NCBI RefSeq assembly: GCF_024124545.1
Contig: NZ_JAMXSF010000002.1
Coordinates: 62,001-126,000, forward strand
Reading direction: 5' to 3'
Length of the DNA stretch: 64,000 nt
Origin: Pseudoalteromonas sp. XMcav2-N
Lineage (GTDB): Bacteria > Pseudomonadota > Gammaproteobacteria > Enterobacterales > Alteromonadaceae
This document shows, one piece after another, positions 26,287 to 34,897 of the stretch. The notes beneath the pieces are model-generated. The model saw nothing but the letters and a program-made list of their open reading frames with translations. It had not been told where the DNA came from and searched no databases. Positions within the stretch are counted from its first letter, which is position 1. Every line of letters begins with the position of its first letter. The translations under genes and the position numbers were made by a program.

Positions 26287-27258
26287 ATGAAAGTACTCGT
26301 TTGTGGTACCCACTACGGTTCCACCTATATTCGCGCTTTAACCCAGTTTCCACAAGACAGCTTCACCTGTGTGGGTGTCCTGTCAAAAGGCAGTGAGCAT
26401 TCTCAGCAAATTGCACAGCAACTGGGCGTGCCCTATTACACAGATGTTTCCACAGTGCCGGCTGATTCTATTGATATCGCATGTGTCGCGATATCGGGCG
26501 ACGCTGGCCAGGCCATTGTATTATCTCTGTTAAAACAAGGTATCTCTGTGTTATGTGAGCACCCCGTTGACCAGGCGTTTGTACAAAAAGCACTGGCACT
26601 TGCCAAGCAGCATCAGGCGTATTTTCATGTCAATGGACACTTTGCCGACCTCTACGCCCCCCAGGCATTTTTACAATCAATTCTGAGCGCTTATCAGCAA
26701 GGGTTTAGCTGTATGCATTATGCCATGGGGGCTAATTTAAGAACGCTTTATTCAGCGCTGGATCTGTTGGGCCGCGCACTCGGTGGGTATGCAGGACTCG
26801 AGGTCATCAAATACAGCGGCGAGCCTATGGCGTTTCAGCCGATTATGCTCAAAACCGACAACCTCACAATCTCGCTCTTGTGCCAGAACTTTTCGTCCGC
26901 TGAGGATGACGGCAGCGCGACTTTTTTAAACCATCAGTGCTCAGCGCTATTTCCGCATGGCACCTTAACACTCAGTGAAACCACCGGCCCGTTAAGCTGG
27001 TTTCCTTCAAGCCAAAGCCTGCCGGGTGAGACCTGGCGAACCTATATGCCTGTTGAGCTTGCGCCCATGGACAAACAACAGCTAATGGGCCACAGAGATC
27101 AGTGCAACCTTGCCGCCGTTGCGGCTTTGGCAGCGACAATACAAGGCGAAACACAGCCGGTATACCAACAGCCAGATTACTTATTAGCCCTGAGCAGGTT
27201 ATGGCAGGCTGTGCTAATGGAATTACAGCCCCAGGCCAAAGACGACTGCGCCGCATAA
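26287..27258 (+). CDS. Gfo/Idh/MocA-type reductase resembling thiazolinyl imine reductases (PchG/Irp3 type)
   Basis: 323 aa. The N-terminal NAD(P)-binding fold starts VLVCGTHYGSTYIRAL and continues GVLSKGSEHSQQIAQQLGVP, which to my reading is closest to Irp3/YbtU and PchG. Those enzymes reduce a thiazoline C=N to a thiazolidine with NADPH in yersiniabactin and pyochelin assembly. The CEHPVDQAFVQKALALA stretch is the usual second Rossmann signature. AAAGGAC lies just before the ATG, and the start is 14 bases after the YcaO stop. The pairing with a YcaO cyclodehydratase suggests reduction of ring products on a ribosomal peptide, a reaction I do not know from RiPPs. Substrate is inferred; the fold assignment is firm. 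Confidence 0.8.
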   Translation: MKVLVCGTHYGSTYIRALTQFPQDSFTCVGVLSKGSEHSQQIAQQLGVPYYTDVSTVPADSIDIACVAISGDAGQAIVLSLLKQGISVLCEHPVDQAFVQKALALAKQHQAYFHVNGHFADLYAPQAFLQSILSAYQQGFSCMHYAMGANLRTLYSALDLLGRALGGYAGLEVIKYSGEPMAFQPIMLKTDNLTISLLCQNFSSAEDDGSATFLNHQCSALFPHGTLTLSETTGPLSWFPSSQSLPGETWRTYMPVELAPMDKQQLMGHRDQCNLAAVAALAATIQGETQPVYQQPDYLLALSRLWQAVLMELQPQAKDDCAA

Positions 27259-27266
27259 TGATGTGC

Positions 27267-27299
27267 TTTCCACCGGGTGTATTTAGCGCCCGGTGGAAA
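27267..27299 (+). terminator. Hairpin at the end of the YcaO cluster
   Basis: Perfect 11-bp inverted repeat TTTCCACCGGG (27267-27277) and complement (27289-27299) around an 11-base loop. It is followed by TT only, so it is a weak intrinsic terminator or a stabilising 3' end. Confidence 0.6.
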
Positions 27300-27459
27300 T
27301 TAAAAGAGACAGTTCAACTTAGAGCATAGTTATGATATTCGGGTGGTAGCCCACAAAATTATTTTGCTCGATGTAAGCTCCTGGTCAGCTAATTCATGTT
27401 TGAACTTTTTCTCAAAGCCGATACTCTTGCAGTACCTATTCACAATGAGCATGTAGATT

Positions 27460-28220
27460 ATGAAGCTCGTAATGTCGCTACTGTTCTTGTTCACCTTCTC
27501 CGTACACGCTGAATTGACTCTTAAAAAAGTCGAAAGTGATATTTTTGGTGAGTATAAACTCGATAAGGAAGAAGTGCTGCCTTTTTTACTGTCGGACTCC
27601 CATCAAGATAAAAATCTCGCTAATTATTTACGCTCTTTAGTATACGGGTTTGGACTTTATGGCGCTGAGAAAAGTATAGTTAAATCAGAAATGTACTTTC
27701 TTCCCTTGCTAAGTTTGGAATACCGAAACATTTTCTTTTTCGCAGGACCTTTTGGTCAAACTCAAGTAACCCCGAGAAAGTAAAAAGAGGAGGTAAACTG
27801 CTTGAGCAGGCTTCTGAATCAGGGGATCCAGACGCGATATATAACCTGTATGCAATGCACGATAATGGTCGTTACGACAACAAAACGAAGCTCAGGTCAA
27901 TTTTAGCGCAAAATTACGACAAAGGTGATACGGAAATTGCTCTGCTATATGGACGTTTCATGAGAGACCTACTAATTGAAAAACAAGACAAACCTGAAAT
28001 GCTCAGAGTATTGGACAAACTAAGTAGAATTAGCTTTAAAGGGTATGAAGGTGAGTATTACTATATATTATCGGGCTATTATGGTTTGCAAAAATCTCCC
28101 TTGTTCGATGAGGATAAAAGAGATTATTACCTTATTCTCTCTTATAAAAATGGCTCTCAAGCCGCCGAAAAGCTGCTGAAAGGAATGGGGATATTGCCGG
28201 AATTGCCGAGCACGAAATAA
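27460..28220 (+). pseudogene. Frameshifted Sel1-like exported repeat protein
   Basis: The first frame runs 27460-27783 with a signal peptide (MKLVMSLLFLFTFSVHA) and stops at a TAA. A second frame shifted by one base is open across that stop, reads KVKRGGKLLEQASESGDPDA, and continues to 28220. Joined near 27760-27775 they give a coherent ~253-aa protein with TPR/Sel1-like helices (GDPDAIYNLYAMHDNGRYDN, GDTEIALLYGRFM, GSQAAEKLLKGMG). Sel1-like proteins scaffold other proteins. The shift lies in a short run of C and A. It could be a recent mutation, a sequencing error or programmed frameshifting. A single base would restore the gene. Confidence 0.65.
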
Positions 28221-28311
28221 ATCTCTGCAAGGCCATTTTGAAAGACGAAAAGCACCTTGCTGATCACTTGTTCATTTAACCAGGGCCCTATGACCGTTTC
28301 AAACAGCTAGA

Positions 28312-28761
28312 CTATGTGGATTTTGTACTTTTCAATAAATGCCTGTCTGATTCTGTCGGAGGATTGTCAGCGGTGAATTTGGATAAATCCCGGATAAATC
28401 CCTCAGAGGGGCCTGATGGTGTATTGATAACGAGTACGTGACTGTCGGTGAGCGCCTTAAAACGTCTTTTTACATTGAGACCGGCAATAACAAGGTCGCC
28501 AGCATTTGCAACAAACTCGTCGTTTTCTACACCGAACTCTATTTCTCCTAAGATAATGTAAAAGATCTCATCATCAATCTCATGAAAATGCTACGGAGCA
28601 TCATTGCCGTTAGGCAGTTTGCTATCAAAAATAGAAACCCGGTTATCTGTATCTGAGCCAGATGCAAGAATGGACGTGATTTCCCCCTGTTCAAGATCAT
28701 ATCTCTCAGCATTACCGGCTTTGACGTGCTTGTATCTTATTGTATGCCCTCGACTATTCAA
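28312..28761 (-). pseudogene. Cupin-domain protein gene with a premature stop
   Basis: The minus strand reads a quercetinase-like single cupin: RYKHVKAGNAERYDLEQGEI, then LPNGNDAP, an in-frame TAG at 28591-28593, then HFHEIDDEIFYIILGEIEFG, NAGDLVIAG and NVKRRFKAL, ending at 28312. The stop falls in the first metal-binding cupin motif, where P-x-H-x-H is expected. No ATG is available; a TTG at 28761 is in frame. Intact relatives are small non-haem iron enzymes or sugar-binding proteins. Flanking DNA (28221-28311 and 28762-29005) has no gene. Confidence 0.7.
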
Positions 28762-29005
28762 CGCGCTTTAGCGACACTTTCACTCTTGCGCTCTTTATAA
28801 ATGGCTCACCTGATTACATCATTATGTGTGATGCTACCTGCTAATAAAGGGCAATACTAAAACTAATCACAGCTAGAGCTAAAACTCTTATCTTCACACT
28901 TTTTGCACTTTTGAAGCCTATATTTGCCGCGGTTGCTCGTACGGGGTGCGTAAACGGCACTCTGATTAAGGACCAGCTTCACACTAAAAGGAGAGGATTT
29001 TGACT

Positions 29006-31180
29006 ATGAAACCAAGCAATACACTGGCGTTGCTGCTGGCAGGTGCAGTCGCAGCATCTGGTGCATCGTTTGCGGTACATGCCGCAATAGATACCGATGA
29101 TGAGAAAGTGACACGACTGGACCTGCAAGGGCAGATAGATAACTTTGCGCCCTTTTCTAAAACTCTGTGGGCCGGGGCGCACAATGCATATGCCTCACAT
29201 GCCTGGAGTAAAGGTACGTATACCGATGTAAATCAGTACTATTCTCCCAAGAGCCTGCTAAAACGCGGCATACGGGTGATGGAATTTGATATATACCCGG
29301 AAGGCACTTTTGATTCAACCCCTATGCTGTGCCACAACTCATTGGAAAATAAAGCCATTTGTTCAAGCTTTCACGCGAAACTGTCGGAAGGGTTAGACGA
29401 CATTAAAGACTTTCTGAAAGGCAACCCGGACGAAGTGGTGTTACTGAAAATCGAATCGTACAAGCATAACGACCATAAAAACTGGCACAACAAAATTGGC
29501 GAGCGCCTGCAAAAAGATATCGGCGATTATTTGCTGATGCCCTCTGACTGGGGTTATGCAGATAAAAGCTGTGCCTCTTTGCCGGTGTCGCACCTCACCA
29601 AGCGCGATATTCTGGCAGCGGGTAAGCAGCTGGTCGCGGTGGTGCAAACCCCCAGGGATCACAGCAACCTGTGTTCTTATCACAGCAGTGGCAGTTACTC
29701 TAAATTCTGGAATACCGTGTTTATCGGCGTCGATGCCTTCGATGCCAGTGGCAACCTGCAAAGCAATCAACCGTTTTGCCAGAACGGCAGCAATGAGTGT
29801 TTGAACGGCGATCAGACCGCGCATTATCTTGCCAACAATATGACGGTGATCATTGATGGCGCGACGCAGCTGAATCCGGATGGTCCCAGTTCAAGTAAAA
29901 CTGGCAGCAATGTGATCAGCAAGTGGGCCAACAAAGGCGCACAAATTCTCGAGCTTGCGCTGGTCGAGGCCAATAACACCAGCGCTGCCAGCGGCTATGG
30001 TGCCAATGAAGTCCAGATTGAAGACTTTATCTGGTCGTGGAAATCGAACCGGCCCAATGGTTCGGGCAACTGTGCCAGCCTCGAAAGCGATGCCGCTATT
30101 GTCGACAAAGCCTGCTCTACCTATCAGTACCACGCCTGTGTAGATGATAACCGTAACTGGAAGCTGACCACCAGCAAGGGCAGCTGGGAGATGGGGTTTG
30201 CGAACTGTCAGAGCCTGGGCGGCAGCTATACCTTCGCGATGCCATTCAATGCCTATGAACATGTGCAACTACAAAACACCATAGGTGCCAGTTCCGAGCA
30301 CCACTGGGTTAACTATTACAAGGCGTTCGATGATTTCTGGCTGTCTAACGCGGATGAGCATATCGACTGGCAGTATGTAAAAAACACTGCAGTGGGTTCG
30401 ACCAACAAGGGCGACACTTTCAATGACATTGCTTTATTAAAGCGTAAAGCTCTGGTGGGCGGCACCTTTAATCTCAGCTCAGTGCGGGTTCGCTCAAACA
30501 ATCGGGTGGATGGCTTTCAGGCCTGTTACGAGACCAAGCAGAGCTTGTCGCATGCCAGCGTGGGCACATCAGAAATGTGCGTTACCTATGGCGGCAGCGG
30601 CGGTAGCTGGGGTGATAAACTGACCTTTGATAGCAGCAAGGGCGAGCACCTCAAGAGCCTGCAGATCTGTAAAGACGATGGCAAATATGGCTATGATACG
30701 GTGTACTATCTGAAGCTGACTTCCAGCAATGGCAGTTCAATCAAAGGCGGTACTTCGTCTGGCAGTTGTACAACCTACTCGGCCAGTACCAGCCAGCAAT
30801 TGTTCGCCTTTCATGGCACAGATAATAAAGAACTTAACGCACTGGGTGTATACCGCATCGCCAGTTCACAGGTAAACGGTGGGCTCTACGCCACCGGCTG
30901 GCTTGACCGAGATGATCCAGCCAGTGGCGATAATGAATTATTCAGTTCCCACCAGTCAGTGGGTAACATCGGTGCCAGTTGCAGTACCAGTGATGTTGCG
31001 GGGGTAATTGCACGGGTCAAAGACAGTAAGCTGGACTCAAGCCTGACCGGGCAAAACCTGGTCAATAACAGCTCTGGCTTTGCCTGCTGGAACTCCAGCA
31101 ATGGCGGAAGCAGCAGTTACACAACCTGTGAGGACTACGAAGTGCGGTACTTCTTCACCAAGGCCAGTTGTTTGCCTTAA
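29006..31180 (+). CDS. Secreted PI-PLC-like phosphodiesterase with C-terminal lectin-like regions
   Basis: About 724 aa from the ATG at 29006, with AGGAGAGG 9 bases upstream; a TTG two codons earlier is less likely. A signal peptide ends near AVHAA. Residues ~45-340 show the PI-PLC X-domain plan: first catalytic His in LWAGAHNAY, RGIRVMEFDIYP, second catalytic-type His in PMLCHNSL, DEVVLLKIES, and later TVIIDGAT. Such enzymes cleave phosphoinositides or related phosphodiesters, usually outside the cell. Residues ~375-500 (ANCQSLGGSYTFAMPFNAYE, WVNYYKAFDDFWLS) look C-type-lectin-like, and ~510-600 (YGGSGGSWGDKLTF) resembles a jacalin-like sheet. These would target the enzyme to a glycan or membrane; that part is a weak call. 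Many Cys suggest disulfides. Confidence 0.75.
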   Translation: MKPSNTLALLLAGAVAASGASFAVHAAIDTDDEKVTRLDLQGQIDNFAPFSKTLWAGAHNAYASHAWSKGTYTDVNQYYSPKSLLKRGIRVMEFDIYPEGTFDSTPMLCHNSLENKAICSSFHAKLSEGLDDIKDFLKGNPDEVVLLKIESYKHNDHKNWHNKIGERLQKDIGDYLLMPSDWGYADKSCASLPVSHLTKRDILAAGKQLVAVVQTPRDHSNLCSYHSSGSYSKFWNTVFIGVDAFDASGNLQSNQPFCQNGSNECLNGDQTAHYLANNMTVIIDGATQLNPDGPSSSKTGSNVISKWANKGAQILELALVEANNTSAASGYGANEVQIEDFIWSWKSNRPNGSGNCASLESDAAIVDKACSTYQYHACVDDNRNWKLTTSKGSWEMGFANCQSLGGSYTFAMPFNAYEHVQLQNTIGASSEHHWVNYYKAFDDFWLSNADEHIDWQYVKNTAVGSTNKGDTFNDIALLKRKALVGGTFNLSSVRVRSNNRVDGFQACYETKQSLSHASVGTSEMCVTYGGSGGSWGDKLTFDSSKGEHLKSLQICKDDGKYGYDTVYYLKLTSSNGSSIKGGTSSGSCTTYSASTSQQLFAFHGTDNKELNALGVYRIASSQVNGGLYATGWLDRDDPASGDNELFSSHQSVGNIGASCSTSDVAGVIARVKDSKLDSSLTGQNLVNNSSGFACWNSSNGGSSSYTTCEDYEVRYFFTKASCLP

Positions 31181-31206
31181 CTGAGTGAAGCAGCCTGAAC
31201 TCTTAC

Positions 31207-31228
31207 AAAGCGCTTTCGGGCGCTTTTT
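31207..31228 (+). terminator. Rho-independent terminator between convergent genes
   Basis: AAAGCGC (31207-31213) and GCGCTTT (31220-31226) with a 6-base loop and following T tract, right after the PI-PLC-like gene and overlapping the approach to the Kelch gene stop. Confidence 0.75.
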
Positions 31229-31230
31229 CA

Positions 31231-32280
31231 TTATTCAACTGCTTGTATCGACAACGTCATGGTCGACGACAAGGTTTCCTGTGGCCCTACTTTGGCAGCG
31301 CCTCCGATAATATGCAGCTGCTCGTTAAACGAGACTGAACCATGGCCATGGCGCGGTTGAGGCAAATCGGGCAGAGCCTGCCACAGATCCGTTTGCGGAT
31401 CGTATGCCCATACGTTATCGAGCGCTTTACCTGCCTGCCAGTCTCCATTGGCACCGAACACTTCGCCACCCGACACTATAATTTTGCCATCCAGCACACT
31501 GGCTGATAACCCGGCCGATGCAACGGGTAAGGGCGCAATCGGTGACCAGCTATCCGTTTTGGTGTTATAGACTTCGGCATGACTGAGGTTTACACCCTCT
31601 TTACCGCTGGTGCGTCCGCCAATGACGTAAATTTTATGACCAATCACCGCACTGGCGGCCGAATTGCGCGCCACACTCGCAGACGTAACCTTACGCCAGT
31701 AAGCATTATTAACCAGCACATAGTGTGCGTCGGTATCCATGTTTTTACCACTGCCCCGGCTGAGCGTTTTACCACCGATCACATGAATGTTTTTGCCCAC
31801 GCTGGCATACACAGATTCAGCAAGCGGTATGGGTAAAGACGGCGCGTTGCGCCAGGCCTGCATGTTGCCATCGAGCCTGAATACCGAGCGCTGAATTTGC
31901 CAGGCATTATCCTTAGCCCCCGTAAAACCACCAATGGCATACAGAAAATGCTGGTTAGCGACCATGCCCAGATGATGGCGGGCTGCGGGCAAAGCAGGGG
32001 CTTTGGTCCAGCGCGCGTGAGCCGGGTGAAGTAAAAACACGTCAGTGGTGGGACCTAAATCAGAAAACGACGGGAGATCGGAAGGCGTAAAGCCGCCCCC
32101 CACAAAAATACGCTTGTTAAAAACCGCAGGATACACTTCCTGCAGCGCAATGGGTAAGTGGGGCCCGGCCGACCAGCTAAATGGCGTCCGAGGCTCAACG
32201 TTTTGCTCTGCCCCAAGCGATCCCGATAGCAACATTGCTGTCATTACCATAAAGACCCGACTTGCAGAGAATAGGCGCAT
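31231..32280 (-). CDS. Exported Kelch-repeat beta-propeller protein
   Basis: 349 aa with AGGAG 6 bases before the ATG. A signal peptide ends near GSLGAEQ. At least five Kelch motifs follow (IFVGGGF, LYAIGGF, IHVIGGK, IYVIGGR, IIVSGGE, LHIIGGA), each with the usual GG and a Trp some 20-25 residues further on, so the protein folds as a single beta-propeller of about six blades. Related exported Kelch proteins include N-acetylneuraminate epimerase (NanM), but no sialic acid genes are nearby, so I leave the activity open. It is transcribed alone and faces the PI-PLC-like gene across a shared terminator. Confidence 0.8.
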   Translation of the reverse strand: MRLFSASRVFMVMTAMLLSGSLGAEQNVEPRTPFSWSAGPHLPIALQEVYPAVFNKRIFVGGGFTPSDLPSFSDLGPTTDVFLLHPAHARWTKAPALPAARHHLGMVANQHFLYAIGGFTGAKDNAWQIQRSVFRLDGNMQAWRNAPSLPIPLAESVYASVGKNIHVIGGKTLSRGSGKNMDTDAHYVLVNNAYWRKVTSASVARNSAASAVIGHKIYVIGGRTSGKEGVNLSHAEVYNTKTDSWSPIAPLPVASAGLSASVLDGKIIVSGGEVFGANGDWQAGKALDNVWAYDPQTDLWQALPDLPQPRHGHGSVSFNEQLHIIGGAAKVGPQETLSSTMTLSIQAVE

Positions 32281-32411
32281 TCTGACTCCTTAAAATTTAA
32301 TCAAACTATGATACGGTAATGCCAGGGCGCAAGATCAGTGTGCGCGTCATCCTATACAGTTACCGTAAAACATCAGCAACATCAAATAAAAGAGCCAGCA
32401 TGCGAGCCTGG

Positions 32412-33458
32412 TTAGGCATCAGGCAGCGGTGTGCTGAGGATTTCCTTACGCACAATTTCAGCCCCGGCACTGAGGGCATTTAATTTGCCCCGAGCCACGT
32501 CCCGTGCAAGCGGTGCCATGCCACAGTTAGTGCAGGGGTAAAGCTTATCGGCATCCACATATCTGAGCGCTTCTCTGAGTGTTGCGGCGACTTCTTCTGG
32601 CGTTTCTATGGTATCCGTCGCCACATCAATGGCACCGACCATGACCTTTTTGCCGCGCACCAGAGATAATAGCTCCACCGGCACTCGCGAGTTATGGCAC
32701 TCCAGCGAGATAATATTTATGTTCGACTTTTGCAGCTTAGGCAACACTTCCTCGTACTGACGCCACTGTGAACCCAAGGTTTTTTTCCAGTCGGTGTTGG
32801 CTTTAATGCCGTAGCCATAGCAAATGTGTACGGCCGTTTCGCACTTCAACCCTTCAATGGCACGCTCCAGGCAGGCTATGCCCCATTCATTCACTTCATC
32901 AAAGAACACATTGAATGCCGGCTCATCAAACTGAATGATGTCGACGCCGGCCGCTTCCAGCTCTTTGGCTTCCTGATTTAATACCTTGGCAAATTCCCAG
33001 GCCAGCTTTTCACGGCTCTTATAATGGTCGTCGTACAAGGTGTCTACCATGGTCATCGGGCCGGGCAGCGCCCACTTTATTGGTTGCTTGGTTTGCTGGC
33101 GCAAAAACGTCGCGTCTGCAACAAATACCGGCTTCTGGCGGCTGATGGGACCCACCACGGTTGGTACACTGGCATCGTACCGGTCGCGAATTTTAACCGT
33201 TTTACGGTTTTCAAAATCCACGCCGTCGAGGTGTTCAATAAAGGTAGTCACAAAGTGCTGACGGGTTTGCTCGCCATCGCTGACAATATCAACCCCTGCC
33301 AGCTGCTGCTCCTGCAACGACACACGCAGTGCATCTTGTTTGCCGTCAATCAGTGCCTGTCCTTCGAGCTTCCAGGGCGACCACAGTACCTCTGGCTGTG
33401 CCAGCCAGGCAGGTTTAGGCAAGCTGCCCGCAGTGGAGGTGGGTAAAAGTGTTTTCAT
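32412..33458 (-). CDS. mesD: MesD: core-MetE folate-independent methionine synthase
   Basis: About 348 aa from the ATG at 33458; the earlier in-frame start at 33509 would overlap mesX. The sequence is the C-terminal catalytic half of cobalamin-independent methionine synthase without the folate-binding N-terminal half: STAGSLPKP, VDIVSDGEQTR, ALPGPMTMVDTLYD, DIIQFDEPAF, the zinc-ligand region HICYGYG, and YPCTNCGMAPL with the final zinc Cys. Core-MetE proteins encoded with a DUF1852 protein (MesX) make methionine from homocysteine without folate and are reported to need oxygen. Here mesX ends 29 bases upstream, so the pair is an operon. Confidence 0.88.
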   Translation of the reverse strand: MKTLLPTSTAGSLPKPAWLAQPEVLWSPWKLEGQALIDGKQDALRVSLQEQQLAGVDIVSDGEQTRQHFVTTFIEHLDGVDFENRKTVKIRDRYDASVPTVVGPISRQKPVFVADATFLRQQTKQPIKWALPGPMTMVDTLYDDHYKSREKLAWEFAKVLNQEAKELEAAGVDIIQFDEPAFNVFFDEVNEWGIACLERAIEGLKCETAVHICYGYGIKANTDWKKTLGSQWRQYEEVLPKLQKSNINIISLECHNSRVPVELLSLVRGKKVMVGAIDVATDTIETPEEVAATLREALRYVDADKLYPCTNCGMAPLARDVARGKLNALSAGAEIVRKEILSTPLPDA

Positions 33459-33487
33459 AATTTCTGCCGCTTCTTTGTCGTTAACTA

Positions 33488-34462
33488 TCAGGCGTAATTC
33501 GCCGACCACTGCTCAAGTACATTCTGGTAAGGTTTAATAAAGTGCTCATGGGCAAATTTACCCTGCTCCACTGCCAGCCTGCTGCGCTCCTCACGGTCGT
33601 ACACAATTTGCGTCAGTGAGTGGTCCTGGTTTTTAAGATTTGGCTGGTAGCGTCTGCCTGCCACTGCATTGGCGTTATAAATCTCCGGGCGGTAGATTTT
33701 CTGGAACGTTTCCATCGTACTGATGGTGCTGATCAGCTCCAGGTTGGTGTAGTCATTCAGCAAGTCGCCAAAGAAGTAAAACGCCAGCGGGGCAACACTG
33801 TTTGGCGGCATAAAGTAGCGCACCTGCAAACCCATTTTCTTAAAGTATTGCTCGGTCAGCGACGACTCGTTTGGTTCATATTCAAAACCCAGTACCGGGT
33901 GTTGGTTTTCGGTTCTGACATAGGTTTTGCTGTCCGACACACTCAGGCAGATCACCGGACGCTTTTTAAAGTTTTGCTGATAGGCACTGGAGTTCACAAA
34001 GTGCTTAAACAGCTTGCCGTGCAATTCTCCAAAGCCTTCGGGGATACTAAACTGCGGTTTACCTTTATTGTGATCGAGCAGTACCACACTGAAATCGTAG
34101 TCGCGCACATAAGATGAAAAGTTGTTACCGACGATGCCTTCGGTGCGCTCACCGGTTTTGTGGTCAATAATATTGGTTTTCAATACTTCGATTGAAGGAA
34201 AAGCTTCGCCGCTGCCCGCAATGTCGATATCTACCGAGATGATCTCCAGCTCAATGGCATATCTGTCGCCATTTGGGTTGTCCCAGCTCGCCAGCGCATT
34301 AAAACGGTTATCGATCATCTTTAATGCATTACGCAGGTTCGCCTGACGACTTTCCCCTCTGGCCAGGTTGGCAAAGTTGGTTGTGATCCGTGTATTGTCT
34401 GACGGATGGTAGTGCTCATCAAAAATGAGGCTTTTGACTGTAAAAGTAAACTCGTTGTTCAT
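33488..34462 (-). CDS. mesX: MesX: DUF1852 partner of MesD
   Basis: 324 aa, full-length for DUF1852 (start MNNEFTFTVKSLIFDEHYHPSDNTR, with the typical TRITTNFANLARG). This family nearly always sits next to core-MetE and was named MesX after genetic work showed it is required for MesD-dependent methionine synthesis; it is thought to be an oxygenase that may supply the methyl donor, which is still unproven. Conserved acidic/His patches (VDIDIAGSGE, LLDHNKGKP) could bind metal. First gene of the mesX-mesD operon. A possible MetJ site lies 240-270 bases upstream. Confidence 0.88.
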   Translation of the reverse strand: MNNEFTFTVKSLIFDEHYHPSDNTRITTNFANLARGESRQANLRNALKMIDNRFNALASWDNPNGDRYAIELEIISVDIDIAGSGEAFPSIEVLKTNIIDHKTGERTEGIVGNNFSSYVRDYDFSVVLLDHNKGKPQFSIPEGFGELHGKLFKHFVNSSAYQQNFKKRPVICLSVSDSKTYVRTENQHPVLGFEYEPNESSLTEQYFKKMGLQVRYFMPPNSVAPLAFYFFGDLLNDYTNLELISTISTMETFQKIYRPEIYNANAVAGRRYQPNLKNQDHSLTQIVYDREERSRLAVEQGKFAHEHFIKPYQNVLEQWSANYA

Positions 34463-34701
34463 GGCGTTCTGGTATCCAATTTTCTTTATTTAACCCAAAT
34501 GTACAGTGCTCTACCCGGTGCAGTGTTTGCACTTAGCCATAATCAAGTAGGTCCGGCGTTGAGAGCAGTTACATTGTTACCCGGGCAAGCACTTGAAGAA
34601 AAACGGTTTAATTTCACCTAAAACTTGAGCTGTGTTCATGCTTGTTACCAGGCCCCGCTTTTTTGCCGGCTAGCCACAAGAAAAAAGGCACAAAAACACC
34701 T

Positions 34702-34733
34702 AGAAATTTAAACACCCAGATGGCTAGATGTTT
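34702..34733. promoter_or_regulatory. Possible MetJ operator between mesX and the TSUP gene
   Basis: Four tandem 8-mers: AGAAATTT, AAACACCC, AGATGGCT and AGATGTTT. The third and fourth match the MetJ box AGACGTCT at 6 of 8, the first at 5 of 8. MetJ binds at least two adjacent boxes. The site lies in the divergent region between the methionine operon and a transporter. It is flanked by a longer imperfect inverted repeat (AATTTAAACA/TGTTTAAATT). The rest of 34463-34897 shows no gene. Confidence 0.4.
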
Positions 34734-34897
34734 AAATTGAAATTCCTTCAACTAAAACGTGAGGAATATTCAAAGCTTATCTGAAAAGCCTGCGCTCTTA
34801 TCTTGATATACTCGTGTGGAACGTGGCGAGCCGATTACCTGCTGGGTAACCCACTCGCCATCCGTCTAACTCCGAATAATAAAATGAGACAAACACA

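Noticed and set aside
34463..34700. A SAM, cobalamin or other methionine-related riboswitch in the mesX leader, or a 40-codon frame at 34501-34621
   Set aside because: I could not match the conserved cores of SAM or B12 riboswitches, and the short frame has no ribosome site or recognisable homology.
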